Below, piece after piece: positions 10,128 to 19,862 of a DNA stretch of 29,604 bases (position 1 is the stretch's first letter; each line of letters starts with the position of its first letter). The stretch covers positions 1 through 29,604 of the forward strand of contig JAOXYB010033951.1 of NCBI GenBank assembly GCA_028565635.1, in the 5' to 3' direction. The translations under genes and the position numbers were made by a program. A model generated the notes under the pieces. It ran no database searches. It had not been told where the DNA came from and was given only the letters and a program-made list of their open reading frames with translations. The stretch comes from Phoronis ovalis. Lineage: Eukaryota; Phoronida; Phoronidae.

Positions 10128-10902
10128 TGAACGAGTATAATGACATTTTTGTACCACAAACGGAACTTTATAAATACAAACTTGTATGTAATACAAAAAA
10201 GTAAAAATGGCAACTTATTAAAAATGGTAGCAGGTAAACGCGCTGTTTTTACGAAGTTACAGTAGAGGACATGATAATGCTGAAACCTATTAAAAAACAC
10301 TGAAATTATACTGAAACAATTATAAGAGAATTTTTAAACAATCGTACAGTACGAAAGTTCTCTCTGTACTGATATAAAATTAATATCATTGAAACTTTAA
10401 GAAGTTATTTTAAAAGCAATCACACATATACATGTAAATCGGCAATTTTTAAATCAGGATATGAATAGACATTTCTTGGTGTGGATATATTTTTATATTT
10501 CTAGCTTTCATACGTCTAAGTGTAACGACAATTGGTGGTGAACAAAAGGGTTTGCATAAAATCTAGGTATTATGAGAGCACATCACAAATTCACCTCACA
10601 TCCGTTATATATATAATGGGAAAATCAGAAATTTCAACATTAAATAAAAATATTACCAAACTTTCACCGATATCTGGTAGTATATGATTTTATATCCTTG
10701 TTCATTCTAGTTTTTAAGTTTTCCATTTTGCACTCCCGAAACCGATTGGATTTCGAGCTACACCTATCTCTGTAAATGTCGCAATGCGAAACCTTGGTCC
10801 AGAAGTGAAACTAGTGCACTTGTACTAATCAATCACTAGACAATGAACAAAGCGGTACGTAAACAAAACCAAACATAATCATATCCCCGGGATTATATCT
10901 AG

Positions 10903-10967
10903 CTTAGGATATTTTTTTTTAAACTCTAAGAGCTGTTAGAGTTTTTTATGTGTCCTAGGTTTAGCAT
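10903..10967. repeat. Second hairpin related to the 4469-4525 insertion
   Basis: The segment begins TAGGATAT and ends GTGTCCTA, with an inner perfect 9-bp stem AAACTCTAA / TTAGAGTTT around GAGCTG. Its arms match those of the hairpin in copy A (TAGGA-YAYAT-AAAA-ACTCT), and its outer flank on the reverse strand, GCTAAACCTAGGA, resembles GCTTTAACCTAGGA next to the first hairpin. The outer stem is imperfect, so this looks like an older or longer member of the same small palindromic family. Confidence 0.55.
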
Positions 10968-11162
10968 ATAGGTAACGTCACGAAACACTACTTTGCACTG
11001 ATAAAATAGAACTGGTTAAATAAAGAATAATCGATTTGCTAGAAAATTACGCACCAATTTTTAGTTGGGCCCTGAAGTACTCGGCCATGCCACCCAAATA
11101 CTCACACATAGAGATTTTTCTAGTATCCAAGGCCTTATGGTATAAGGTTACTGTGGTGTGAT

Positions 11163-11501
11163 ATGTCTAAATCGAATGGAAGCTTTCTAGCGGCTGACAA
11201 TAAAATAGTAAGTACAATATATTGTTAGTTATTCGCACTTCGTATCATATGCATTCACGCTATTCCATCAATTAAAATAAGTAGATAAGAATGATTTTAT
11301 CTGGAATATGCCATCCACCTGTTTGCGATATATGTTTGCCAAACTAAAGCACAGTGCCAATTCACCCAATTAATTTCCTAGAACAGGCAAGTATTTATCA
11401 TAAGTATTGTCCTCGCGTTACGAAAGAAGAAGTTTTAGGCTGGACTGAACATTTTAAGAAATTCAGTTCTGAAGAGCAGTTAGCGAATCTACTTAATATT
11501 G
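11163..11501 (+). CDS. Candidate two-exon 5' end of an unrecognised protein
   Basis: Exon 1 would run from ATG 11163 to 11207 (15 codons, MSKSNGSFLAADNKI) with donor ATA|GTAAGT. Exon 2 would run 11387-11501, after an acceptor at 11385-11386, encoding ASIYHKYCPRVTKEEVLG then WTEHFKKFSSEEQLANLL, with donor TTG|GTAATT. The phases join without a stop, and exon 2 looks like real protein: helical, charged and not AT-driven. I do not recognise the family. The acceptor is second of two AGs five bases apart, and the first would give a stop, which weakens the model. No later exon is seen before the repeat at 11886, so this may be the stump of a broken gene or the start of one whose other exons I miss. 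Confidence 0.35.
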
Positions 11502-11885
11502 GTAATTTAAAAAAAATGAATATCATTATCTCTTTTTCAAGCCTAACATGCCACATACTCAAATACTTGTTTGCGTGCCATTATACCGTTGTTTTCTCCG
11601 CAACACTCTGTTTACCTGTTAGCAAGGAATATTTTCTATTTCCTAGAAGGGCTTCAATAACGATATGTTTATTTTTCCAGCTTAAAAATGTATTTTTCCA
11701 ACAAAGCCAAAAATACCAAAATCAATTTTTCTATTTTTCTTAGAAAGTTATCTAACATGATTAACTAGGAACAGATGTAAAACTATACCTATATTACATG
11801 TACGTATGGAATCACGTTGTGAAAGTAACGTAAAGGGTACAACTTCCTTAACGTATTGGAAATCACAAACCTTTCTTGCAATGGA

Positions 11886-12202
11886 CTATTTGCCACCAGT
11901 CTCAGACCCAAACGATCCCAGCATGTCGCATTCTGTGAATGAACAATGACGTAGTTCTGCGTGCACTCACGCGATTCATTCACAAAACACATCCTTCGCA
12001 TGCTGAGCCAAAACCAAAAAAAAATCTCATGTTCTTTGATCTAAACAATACATATCAATACATAAAAACTATTTATTTTTTTGTTAAATTTTCACCGGTT
12101 AAAGGCTTTTCTAAATTCAGCTTTAATCAGATTTTGTGTATAACTAAAGGACGCCGGTGTTGAAAGGGTCTGACTATAGCGCCCTCAAGTGCATGCAAAT
12201 AG
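11886..12202 (-). mobile_element. Non-autonomous TIR element (MITE-like), copy B, inverted relative to copy A
   Basis: On the - strand it reads CTATTTGCATGCACTTG, then GAGGGCGCT, and continues colinear with copy A through GGCTCAGCATGC and TTGGGTCTGAGACTGGTG to GCAAATAG. Compared with A it lacks the 46-bp hairpin insertion and lacks 16 bp within the far terminal repeat, and it has a short extra GTGCACGC-type segment in the middle. The opposite orientation of A and B places about 7.1 kb, including the whole TLR pseudogene, between inverted copies. No target-site duplication was identified. Confidence 0.8.
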
Positions 12203-12429
12203 TCTACTGGTCATTAAAATGTACATATGTTGTCCTCATGAAAAATGTGATCCCATTAATTATGCCATCATGAATTAATTCCGCGACTTTAGCTCGTGAA
12301 GTGTCTGTTTTTAGACATTAATTAAAACCATATCATCTAGTCCTTCTGCAACTACATTCTGGACAGCATCTTTGGACAACATCGAACGGTACGTTCCTTG
12401 GGATATTCAACTCTTCACACTTCTGTTAG

Positions 12430-12790
12430 GCGAGACCAAAAATAAACCTTGTTTAACGGGTGCGACCACTTCAAATTTTGGCGTTTACACTTTTATTTAT
12501 TTTTATTGTTTAACGGGCCGACTAAATCTTGGCATTTTATTTTTTTTAAATTTATTTTATTTTAAAAAAATGAGAAAAGACAAAACCAACTAGCACAAAT
12601 TCTCGCTGTGTTATCTGATTCATAATATATTTTTTCTTTTCACACTAGAAAAAGTCCGACCAACTCGGTTTTTAAGGGCTTTCGCCCTCTAATCACTTTT
12701 TAATAAAAATTAAAAACCGCCATACCGATTCAGTTTTTGAGGGCTTTCATCCGTTAAACAACTTTTATTTTTGGCGTGGCCTTAGGAAAC
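12430..12790. repeat. Degenerate tandem repeat region
   Basis: Two related pairs are visible. GTTTAACGGG followed by (N)CGAC..TTGGC occurs at 12451 and 12508. A GGTTTTTAAGGGCTTTC-like block occurs near 12668 and near 12732, about 65 bp apart, each followed by a T-rich ACTTTT block. Copies are diverged and interleaved with T runs. It may be a decayed transposable element; no coding sequence. Confidence 0.4.
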
Positions 12791-13066
12791 TTTTCAGGTG
12801 TATTCGAGTTTGGAAACCTTGGTATGCATACAGCAAAATGGTTACTCTTCTGAACAGCCTATACAACGCAAGTATATATAATACGGCGATATGAATTAGT
12901 TAATAACTGCCCCACACTACACCTACCGGGCAATGCTAGAAGCAACACGGAAACCATCCAAGATTGTACTTTCATTAACAGATAAGCAAGTCAGTGCTTG
13001 TGAATTTACAATGTACGTATCGGTTTTGGTTTTAGAACAACTAGCATTATTTTTGTTTATTTCGTA
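12791..13066. other. Probable 3' flank of the nucleotidyltransferase-TPR gene
   Basis: Short intergenic stretch directly downstream of that gene's stop. No gene or clear repeat; a 3' UTR would lie here on the - strand, but the poly(A) signal is not obvious. Confidence 0.4.
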
Positions 13067-15700
13067 TCAGTCTACTGACTGATAGAATGATGAAGCTTCT
13101 TTTGGATTACTCTTTCTGTGTACTACTCTCATCTCATGTAATGTTGCCGCCATTGATGGATGCGCAATATCTCCATATATTTGTTTCTTCATATCCAGTG
13201 ACTGTTGATAGAATGATAAAGCTTCTTTATGTTTACCAATCTTCATGTGTACTACACCCATTTCATATAATGTTTTTGCCACTTTTGGATGTGCAACATT
13301 TCCATATATTTGTTTCTTCATATCCAGTGATTGTTGATAAAATGATAAAGTTTCTTTATATTCATGAGTCTTTCTATGTACTACTCCAATAGCATGTAAT
13401 GTTGCCGCCACTGCTGGATGGACAGTATCTCCATATATTTGTTTCTTCATATCTAGTGACCGTTGACAGAATAATAAAGCGTCTTTATATTTACGATTAT
13501 TCATATGTACTAGTCCTATATCATGCAACGTTATCGCTACATTTGGATGTGCAGCATCTCCATATATTTGTTTGTCCATATCCAGTGCCTGTTCATAAAA
13601 TGATAAAGCTTGCTTGTATTTATGAGTCTTCCTGTGTATTACTCCCATCTCATGTAACGTTGATGCCACTGATGGATCTGCAGTATCTCCATATATTTGT
13701 TTCTCCATATCAAGTGACTTCCGATGAAATGATAAAGCTTCTTTATATTTACGAATTTTTCTGTGCGCTATTCCCATCTCATGTAGTGTTGTCACCACAT
13801 CTTGATGTGCAGTATCTCCATATATTTGTTTATTCATTTCCATTGACTGCTGATAAAATGATAACGCTTCTCTATGTTTACCAATCTTCCTGTGCAACAG
13901 TCCCAAATAATGTAGTATCGAAGACAATTGACTGCTCTCTGTATCACTACAATTTTCGATACATTCAAGGAAACAGGAAATCGCTTTCTGGTGCAGGTTC
14001 AGCTTATAGTAAACACTGCCTTCCATATATTTATCTCTGTCATAAAGTGAAATGCGAAGGCAATCATCATTTAGAAACGACGACAATTGTTCCCGCAAAT
14101 AATTCACCAATGGTATTATAGTAAAATAATACCTTAGGACAATGTCTTCGTTTGATAAATAATACAATTCCTCATTATTGTTTTGCTTCAATGAATGCTT
14201 ATTACAATTTTGAGGCACAATTGGTTTCAATAATGTTAATTTATCTTTTTGCCCATTATTATTCAAGTATGTATGTAAGCGTACCACAGCTGCTATAGAA
14301 ACTGCAACTTGAATATTGCGTGAAACATCCATAGAAACACGATCCGTTTCAAACAATTCTTCCAAAATTTGCCATGGACTATTTCCGATCAGACCAAAAA
14401 TCATTTTAAATCGGTCAACAATTAGTGTCGGTAAACGGAAAATGTCTTGTTTTGCATGGTGTATGAATTCTTTATTGCGACGCTTATCCAAACGAAATTT
14501 GTCTTGATATTTTTTAATATCGTCAAGTAAGCCATGTCTTGCTCTCTTTTTAGTGTCTTTAGCAATTTCTGCTGACTGCAGCAGTTGTCTATATCTATCT
14601 AACAGTTGCCTACTTCCATATATAAGAGTTGTTGTACACAGAATGTCAGCGAGATGATAACCTTCTTTTGCAGCTATATTTTCCTTTTGGAATGCTGCCA
14701 TGATTTCCGGGGTATGAATTAATTCAACACCTTTTTTGAATTGTCTATCAGGTCGTCCAACAGCAGTTTTACATGCCCACGGCATTGATCCGTCCAGTGA
14801 AAATCCGTTGCATGTTACGTCATCATAAAACCAATCTCCGTCTTCTGAATCAAAGTCATTCAGTGATTTGATTCCAACGGCAGGTAAAGGTGTTTCACCG
14901 AGATTTAACACGAATAGTTGAAGTAAATTGGTCAAGTTTCTGAAATATTGCTTATCTTTATTTTCGTCTTCAATGAGAATAGCAAATTCTAAGTCAGAAT
15001 ACGGTGTAGTGTCTTTTCTTGCCAGAGAACCTAATCCTATCATCACCCATTTCTGGGGTGGTGAACCAAGGATTTTTATGCACTGTTCCACTATTGATTT
15101 TATAAATTTTTTGTATCTCTCTGTAATTTTATGAAACAGTCGACGTGTTACAAGCACCATTTGTATCTCTTTAGCTACTCGCACTTTGTCATTGTTATCT
15201 ATAGTGTAGTTTCTCCAAAGACTCCATATTTCTTCTGTCTCTTCTCTTATTTCGGTTCTAAGCTTGCTAAGTTTTTCTTTATTTTCTAGAACTGACTTAT
15301 ATGGAAGCAGTTTTGTTGAGGAACAATTTATGGTTTGTAAAAAAACTTTTTCATTCCTCTTTCTCCTTTTCATAAGCAAGTCAGATTTTTGTAGCGTGTC
15401 TTTTGAACGAATAAGGGCAGAGTTGTATAGAGCGGATGCCTTTATAAAATTTGAAACATCGGATGTCAGTCTTCCAATCTCATTGTAAGTATCGCCCATG
15501 TCTTTTAAAACACTAGCCACATCATCCAGATTGATTTGATCACTGTCTGCTACATTTCTATCTTGAGTAGCTTGTTCTTTTAGCATGGATGCATAGTAAT
15601 CTTCTAATTTTTTCAACTTTATCAACTTTAGTCGTTGTTCAGAATGTCTTTTTGTAAGTCGATGGTACTCATTTTTGCTGAACGATATGTTGTTTCCCAT
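13067..15700 (-). CDS. GlnD/DUF294-type nucleotidyltransferase fused to kinesin-light-chain-like TPR repeats, 877 aa
   Basis: Residues about 222-241 read GLGSLARKDTTPYSDLEFAI, the G-S..R.D....SD.[DE] signature of protein-PII uridylyltransferase N-terminal/DUF294 nucleotidyltransferases, with the second acid as Glu; DGSMPWACK near 303 probably follows the third acid. A helical module (DIFRLPTLIVDRF ... SIAAVVRLHTYL, about 420-478) matches the part that follows this domain in GlnD-like proteins. From about 560 to the end are TPR repeats of exactly 43 aa, with ALSFYQQSLDMKKQIYG and HP.VA.TLHEMGVVHRK cores; the last is truncated. I choose ATG 15700-15698 over an upstream TTG: its context is AAAATGG, and MGNNIS fits the N-myristoylation pattern MG...S. 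No intron interrupts the coding region. The product probably transfers a nucleotide to an unknown target or scaffolds proteins; substrate and partners are not known. Confidence 0.9.
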   Translation of the reverse strand: MGNNISFSKNEYHRLTKRHSEQRLKLIKLKKLEDYYASMLKEQATQDRNVADSDQINLDDVASVLKDMGDTYNEIGRLTSDVSNFIKASALYNSALIRSKDTLQKSDLLMKRRKRNEKVFLQTINCSSTKLLPYKSVLENKEKLSKLRTEIREETEEIWSLWRNYTIDNNDKVRVAKEIQMVLVTRRLFHKITERYKKFIKSIVEQCIKILGSPPQKWVMIGLGSLARKDTTPYSDLEFAILIEDENKDKQYFRNLTNLLQLFVLNLGETPLPAVGIKSLNDFDSEDGDWFYDDVTCNGFSLDGSMPWACKTAVGRPDRQFKKGVELIHTPEIMAAFQKENIAAKEGYHLADILCTTTLIYGSRQLLDRYRQLLQSAEIAKDTKKRARHGLLDDIKKYQDKFRLDKRRNKEFIHHAKQDIFRLPTLIVDRFKMIFGLIGNSPWQILEELFETDRVSMDVSRNIQVAVSIAAVVRLHTYLNNNGQKDKLTLLKPIVPQNCNKHSLKQNNNEELYYLSNEDIVLRYYFTIIPLVNYLREQLSSFLNDDCLRISLYDRDKYMEGSVYYKLNLHQKAISCFLECIENCSDTESSQLSSILHYLGLLHRKIGKHREALSFYQQSMEMNKQIYGDTAHQDVVTTLHEMGIAHRKIRKYKEALSFHRKSLDMEKQIYGDTADPSVASTLHEMGVIHRKTHKYKQALSFYEQALDMDKQIYGDAAHPNVAITLHDIGLVHMNNRKYKDALLFCQRSLDMKKQIYGDTVHPAVAATLHAIGVVHRKTHEYKETLSFYQQSLDMKKQIYGNVAHPKVAKTLYEMGVVHMKIGKHKEALSFYQQSLDMKKQIYGDIAHPSMAATLHEMRVVHRKSNPKEASSFYQSVD
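13173..13831 (-). repeat. Tandem 129-bp DNA repeats inside the TPR region
   Basis: The motif CCATATATTTGTTT (or a close variant) recurs at 13173, 13302, 13431, 13560, 13689 and 13818 on the + strand, a spacing of exactly 129 bp each time, encoding KQIYG once per 43-aa TPR. The nucleotide similarity between units explains why the antisense strand is also open for long stretches. Confidence 0.9.
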
Positions 15701-18700
15701 TTTATTGCCCAAAACTTTTTTCAGCAACAGTAATATAATGGATAAGACCTGAAATGATATTTCGAAAGGTTATTTCACTCGAACTGGAAAAATTTCAAAA
15801 TTTAGTATAATTATGATCTATACGGCTAAAATCTGTGACGGTGCGTAAATAAAGTTATTGGGGCAAGCATAAAATGATGATTAGTAATGTATTTTATATA
15901 GGTGGGTGTCACGCCAATATAGAGAAAATGGAAGTTGTAAAAAAAAATTAAGCAATTTATAATATATAATGTCAGCCTGAACATAGCATGCAGAATTATG
16001 TTTTTGTTGGTATAATGTATGCTTTTTCATCCAATATCAATATTAAAGACTTATATAACAATAATGCACAGCGGACAAAGATGTTTGTATTAAAATACAA
16101 TTGAACACGACAACACTGTAAAATCAAGTTGGAGAATTAAATGAAGAATGTTACAGTAATTATAAGATATTTAAAGGAACACTTTAATTTAGAGTAAAAT
16201 TTAATTTTATTACCGATGAAACAGGCTACAGTTCTGGGAAAATTTAGAACATGTAACCATACAATATAAGACTCAGGTGTTACAATACACTCAAAAAGAT
16301 GGTAGTACGGAATGTCTCGTTTTGTGCACTTCTGACATCGATCCAATTGAATTACATTTTACTCATTAATGATAGAAAAAAATTTTAAAAGAGTTCTTAA
16401 AAATGTGTTCATAGATCTTGAAAGACCAAAATGCTCAATATGCGAATCTTATGAATCAGCCGTAAGGAAATATGTGAATTTATTACTGATATATTATCTT
16501 TTAAACCTTTTGAACCATCTTTATGATGTCATTAAATACTATATAGTTCAAGCCCAACGTTTATCTGTTCACTTTGTTTTTATGTATACACCCCGGGACT
16601 TGAGCAAGGAATCTGAAAACGTTTACAAAAATTTTGTTAATGTATTATAATGAAACGTATCCTTACATCACAATTTCACGGGCAGCTGTTTCACATAAAA
16701 TAATTTTAAACACCAGTATTTTTGAAGAGAATAAGTTGATAGTTTACGGATATGTAATCTAACTATCTCACTTATCATCAGAGGATTTTCTAGAAGGGGT
16801 ACTCCGGAGGAGAGGGGGCGCTGTCGTTCAGGTTGACTGTATTATATATGCCGCCACATGGGGCTGCATTTTATTGCTTTCGTGTTTAACTTGGAGTGTA
16901 ATTTTTACTTTTATATCACCCCTGTTAATCAAGAGGAGCGTTTTAGTAAAGTTATTGTTTACTGAAAAGGGCTACTAAGGTAGTTAAACGCTTAAATACC
17001 ACAGGCAGGCATTATATACAACTTAAAATAACTTTCTTTCTTCCGGGTTTTTCAGGGGGTATCATGACCGGATATCATGTCATCGAGTTTATGGATCAGA
17101 AATTTCTCCTTGTTAGCTATGGAAATTTCCATAATTTGATTATTCTGTAGTTCTAAAAATGGGGGCCTTTCGTGTCATACCTTTTGTACTAACATTGGGC
17201 CTGTTCTTTCAATATAGTATTAATATAAAAACATTTTATTTGTTGGTGCTGCAAAACTTGAGAAATCCCGACCCTTGTTTTTTCAATCTTACTTAATTTT
17301 TTATTCATTATTTATATGAATAATAAAGTGTCAGGTGTAGTATGAGTATATATAACACAATAGATGAGTTTACTTAAATTGGGTGTACTCCCGGGGGTGT
17401 ACTTTGCTTTTCTTGTAATGAATGTAATTTATCGGAAACTTTCAGTTTAGTGAGCATGAATCTAGCCACCGAAAAAGCAAAATAACTCAACAAAACTACG
17501 TTTAAGGATTAATAATTGTCTTATGTCTACTTCAATCTTATAAACATTACAGGTACGCTAAGAATTTTCAATCGAATTCGTTTGGTTTCAAATTTCAAAC
17601 ACTTCCTTTTCTCGTAGATTATTTGTTAATTTCCTAAAATTCAAACACTCTTTTTCCAGTTTATATATTAAGTTTCCCTTCCCAAACATTTAATGATTTC
17701 CCAAAATTCACACAGTTACTCCTATTTTCTAGATTTTTGTATTAAAGTTTCTCATAATTCGTACCATCCCACTTTTCAAGTATTTGACATTTCAGGAAAT
17801 TTATATCTCGAGATTATGAACAACATTGGGGTTATAGAGGAAGTAATTATAAAAAAAATAACTCACCTGAGACAGAACTCCTTACAACGTGACTTACTGA
17901 CGTAACCCAATGATATTCAATATCTTAACCCAAAAGACCTTGTCCCTGTTAAACCAGCAAAAAAAAAACCCCAATTTCAGTTTCAATATGGAAATACCTG
18001 TGAAATATATTAAATAGTTTCGGTTTCGTTAACCTGGATCTAGATGTCTATGGCAAAAAACGGGCGTTACTCAGAGAAAAATAAGAAGAACATCAAGTGT
18101 AAAAGATTAGTGGAATGTTTTTTTTCTATTTTTTAAATCACTTTTTTGATTTAAAGGTTTTATTTTGATATTTCCATTTGAAAGTTATTTTCCAGAAATA
18201 AGCAATTCATACCATGAGTGAAGAGAATTTCTTTATCTGCGGAAATTCCAGAACAATAAAAGACAAAATTTCCAGATTTGTACGTTTTTTTAAAAATAAA
18301 ATGTTAATCAAAAGACTCATGAAAATCCCAATATTAGTTATATATGTAGGAAAGTACAAAAAACAGTTGAACTGAAAATATTGAGAATGTACAATGTATG
18401 GTAATTGCACTTACTGTAAACTACATCTAGTGTCAGATATTTCCATTATTACCCAGTGAAAAATTCTAGGATATCCTATCATAATTTCAAAAGAATGGCA
18501 TCACATATGAATATACAATTTGAAAAAATAAATGGTCGGAGGGCTTGACACTCAGAGTTCTTTAATTATATTATATATTTTAAACGGTGCATCAAAATGC
18601 AGTACAGTTTTAATTATTAACCCGAATATGGTTATTCTTAAATTACAGAACTATACAATAATATGAAAAATTATGTGTTTTGGAAAACTATTGATTGGAA

Positions 18701-19862
18701 ACTGTTAGAAAACTGTATAACTTTTGTGAAGAAAAATATATTTCTGACTGGAGATTTTCATTTAAATTATTCATGACGACGCGCAAAAGGTAAGTATAAT
18801 GTAAAAATACGATTGGGTTATTTAGTTTGAATTATTTCAAGCATTTCCCAGTGTTTGGGTACGTCTGGATACACAGGGCTACACAGAAATACAGAAAAGG
18901 TTATGCTTCAAAGTTTTATTCTGACCTATGGGTTAAAATACAGCTGACGATACTCGCAACACTCGAACGAAATGATACCATATTTTTTAATTTAATTTTA
19001 TTTATTATAACATTTGTTGCAATTGTGTTCAGATCACCAGTGTCCTGACATGATCTATTCGTATTGCCCTGATATATCCATGTATTCAGACTAGAAACAA
19101 AGTTGACTCATTGTATAACATTATATAGTTTACTAATTATTAATTATCCCCTAAAGCATTTATTTTACTGAGAAATCATTAATAGGAATAATCTTTACTG
19201 AATGCGCGCAACTCAATATCGTATTTTGTGTTTTAGAAAGTCGCATAGGCATTGTCTTATCCGGCAAGTGCGACAAAACTAGCATAAGCTTCAGAAAACA
19301 AATAATATATTATATCAACAGTTACTGTACAGTAAGTAAAATACACAATTTGAAGAAGAAACAACTATATACACATATAGATATATCTAGGATCTAAAAC
19401 CTCTTTATGTAAAATTCACTGATAACATTCAGTTGTATCATATCAAGAAGATTTAAAATGACATACTTATTTTTTAGCTATTTCAGTCAGTCTTTATCAA
19501 AGATTTCAGATCCTGGGATTTTGAAAGCTCTCTGGATCTTAGGTTCATTAAAAATTTTATGAAAATATAAAACTGCTCCACTAATTTCATCTGAGGGTCT
19601 ACTCATCTGTGTTTAAAAGTAGTATTAATCAATAGCTGAAGTGTATTGATAAAGATTTGTTATCTTACAAATATATATAAGCACATGACTGCAGCAGCAA
19701 ATCATGATATAAATGCACTAGTATGTTACACAAGTATTACATGTAGTTTGAGTAAACTTGGCTTACCAGTAGCATAATGGATCCTTTACCTATGAAACTT
19801 AAAGCTTACAAAAGTGTCATATCTAAAGTATCTGTCATATGAAAAGAAGTTTTTTCTAAATG
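15701..19862. other. Large intergenic region, nothing recognised
   Basis: Between two divergent-end genes on the - strand I find no supported gene. A possible 5' UTR exon of the nucleotidyltransferase gene may begin after a TTTCAG at about 15750. The open frames at 16369-16650, 17693-17905 and 18827-19048 show no domain. A GC-richer patch lies at 16795-16830. The 3' UTR of the ankyrin gene must occupy the right end; its poly(A) signal is unclear (a TTTATT on the + strand near 19159 is one candidate). TAGGATATCCTA at 18467-18478 is a bare palindrome. Confidence 0.5.

Larger units (their letters stand above)
9290..10902. other. Upstream flank of the TLR pseudogene; only small hairpins seen
   Basis: No supported gene. 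Two short palindromes stand out: 9640-9673 (CCCAGT arms, imperfect 14-bp stem) and 10103-10127 (perfect 11-bp stem TATACTATGAA, 3-base loop). The TLR promoter would be in the first few hundred bases, but I see no clear core element. Confidence 0.4.

Noticed and set aside
13087-14121. Long open frames on the + strand across the TPR gene (101 and 240 aa).
   Set aside because: They are the antisense of 129-bp tandem repeats. Once one unit lacks stops in that frame, all do. No domain is present and the real gene is on the - strand.
16369-16650. 93-aa + strand frame.
   Set aside because: Rich in L, Y, N, K and I as expected from AT-rich DNA. No motif, no flanking exon signals.
19230-19330. A short ESRIGIVLSGKCDK peptide after a TTTTAG acceptor, reminiscent of a GIMAP-type P-loop.
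   Set aside because: The P-loop spacing does not fit GxxxxGK[ST], and nothing downstream continues a GTPase domain.
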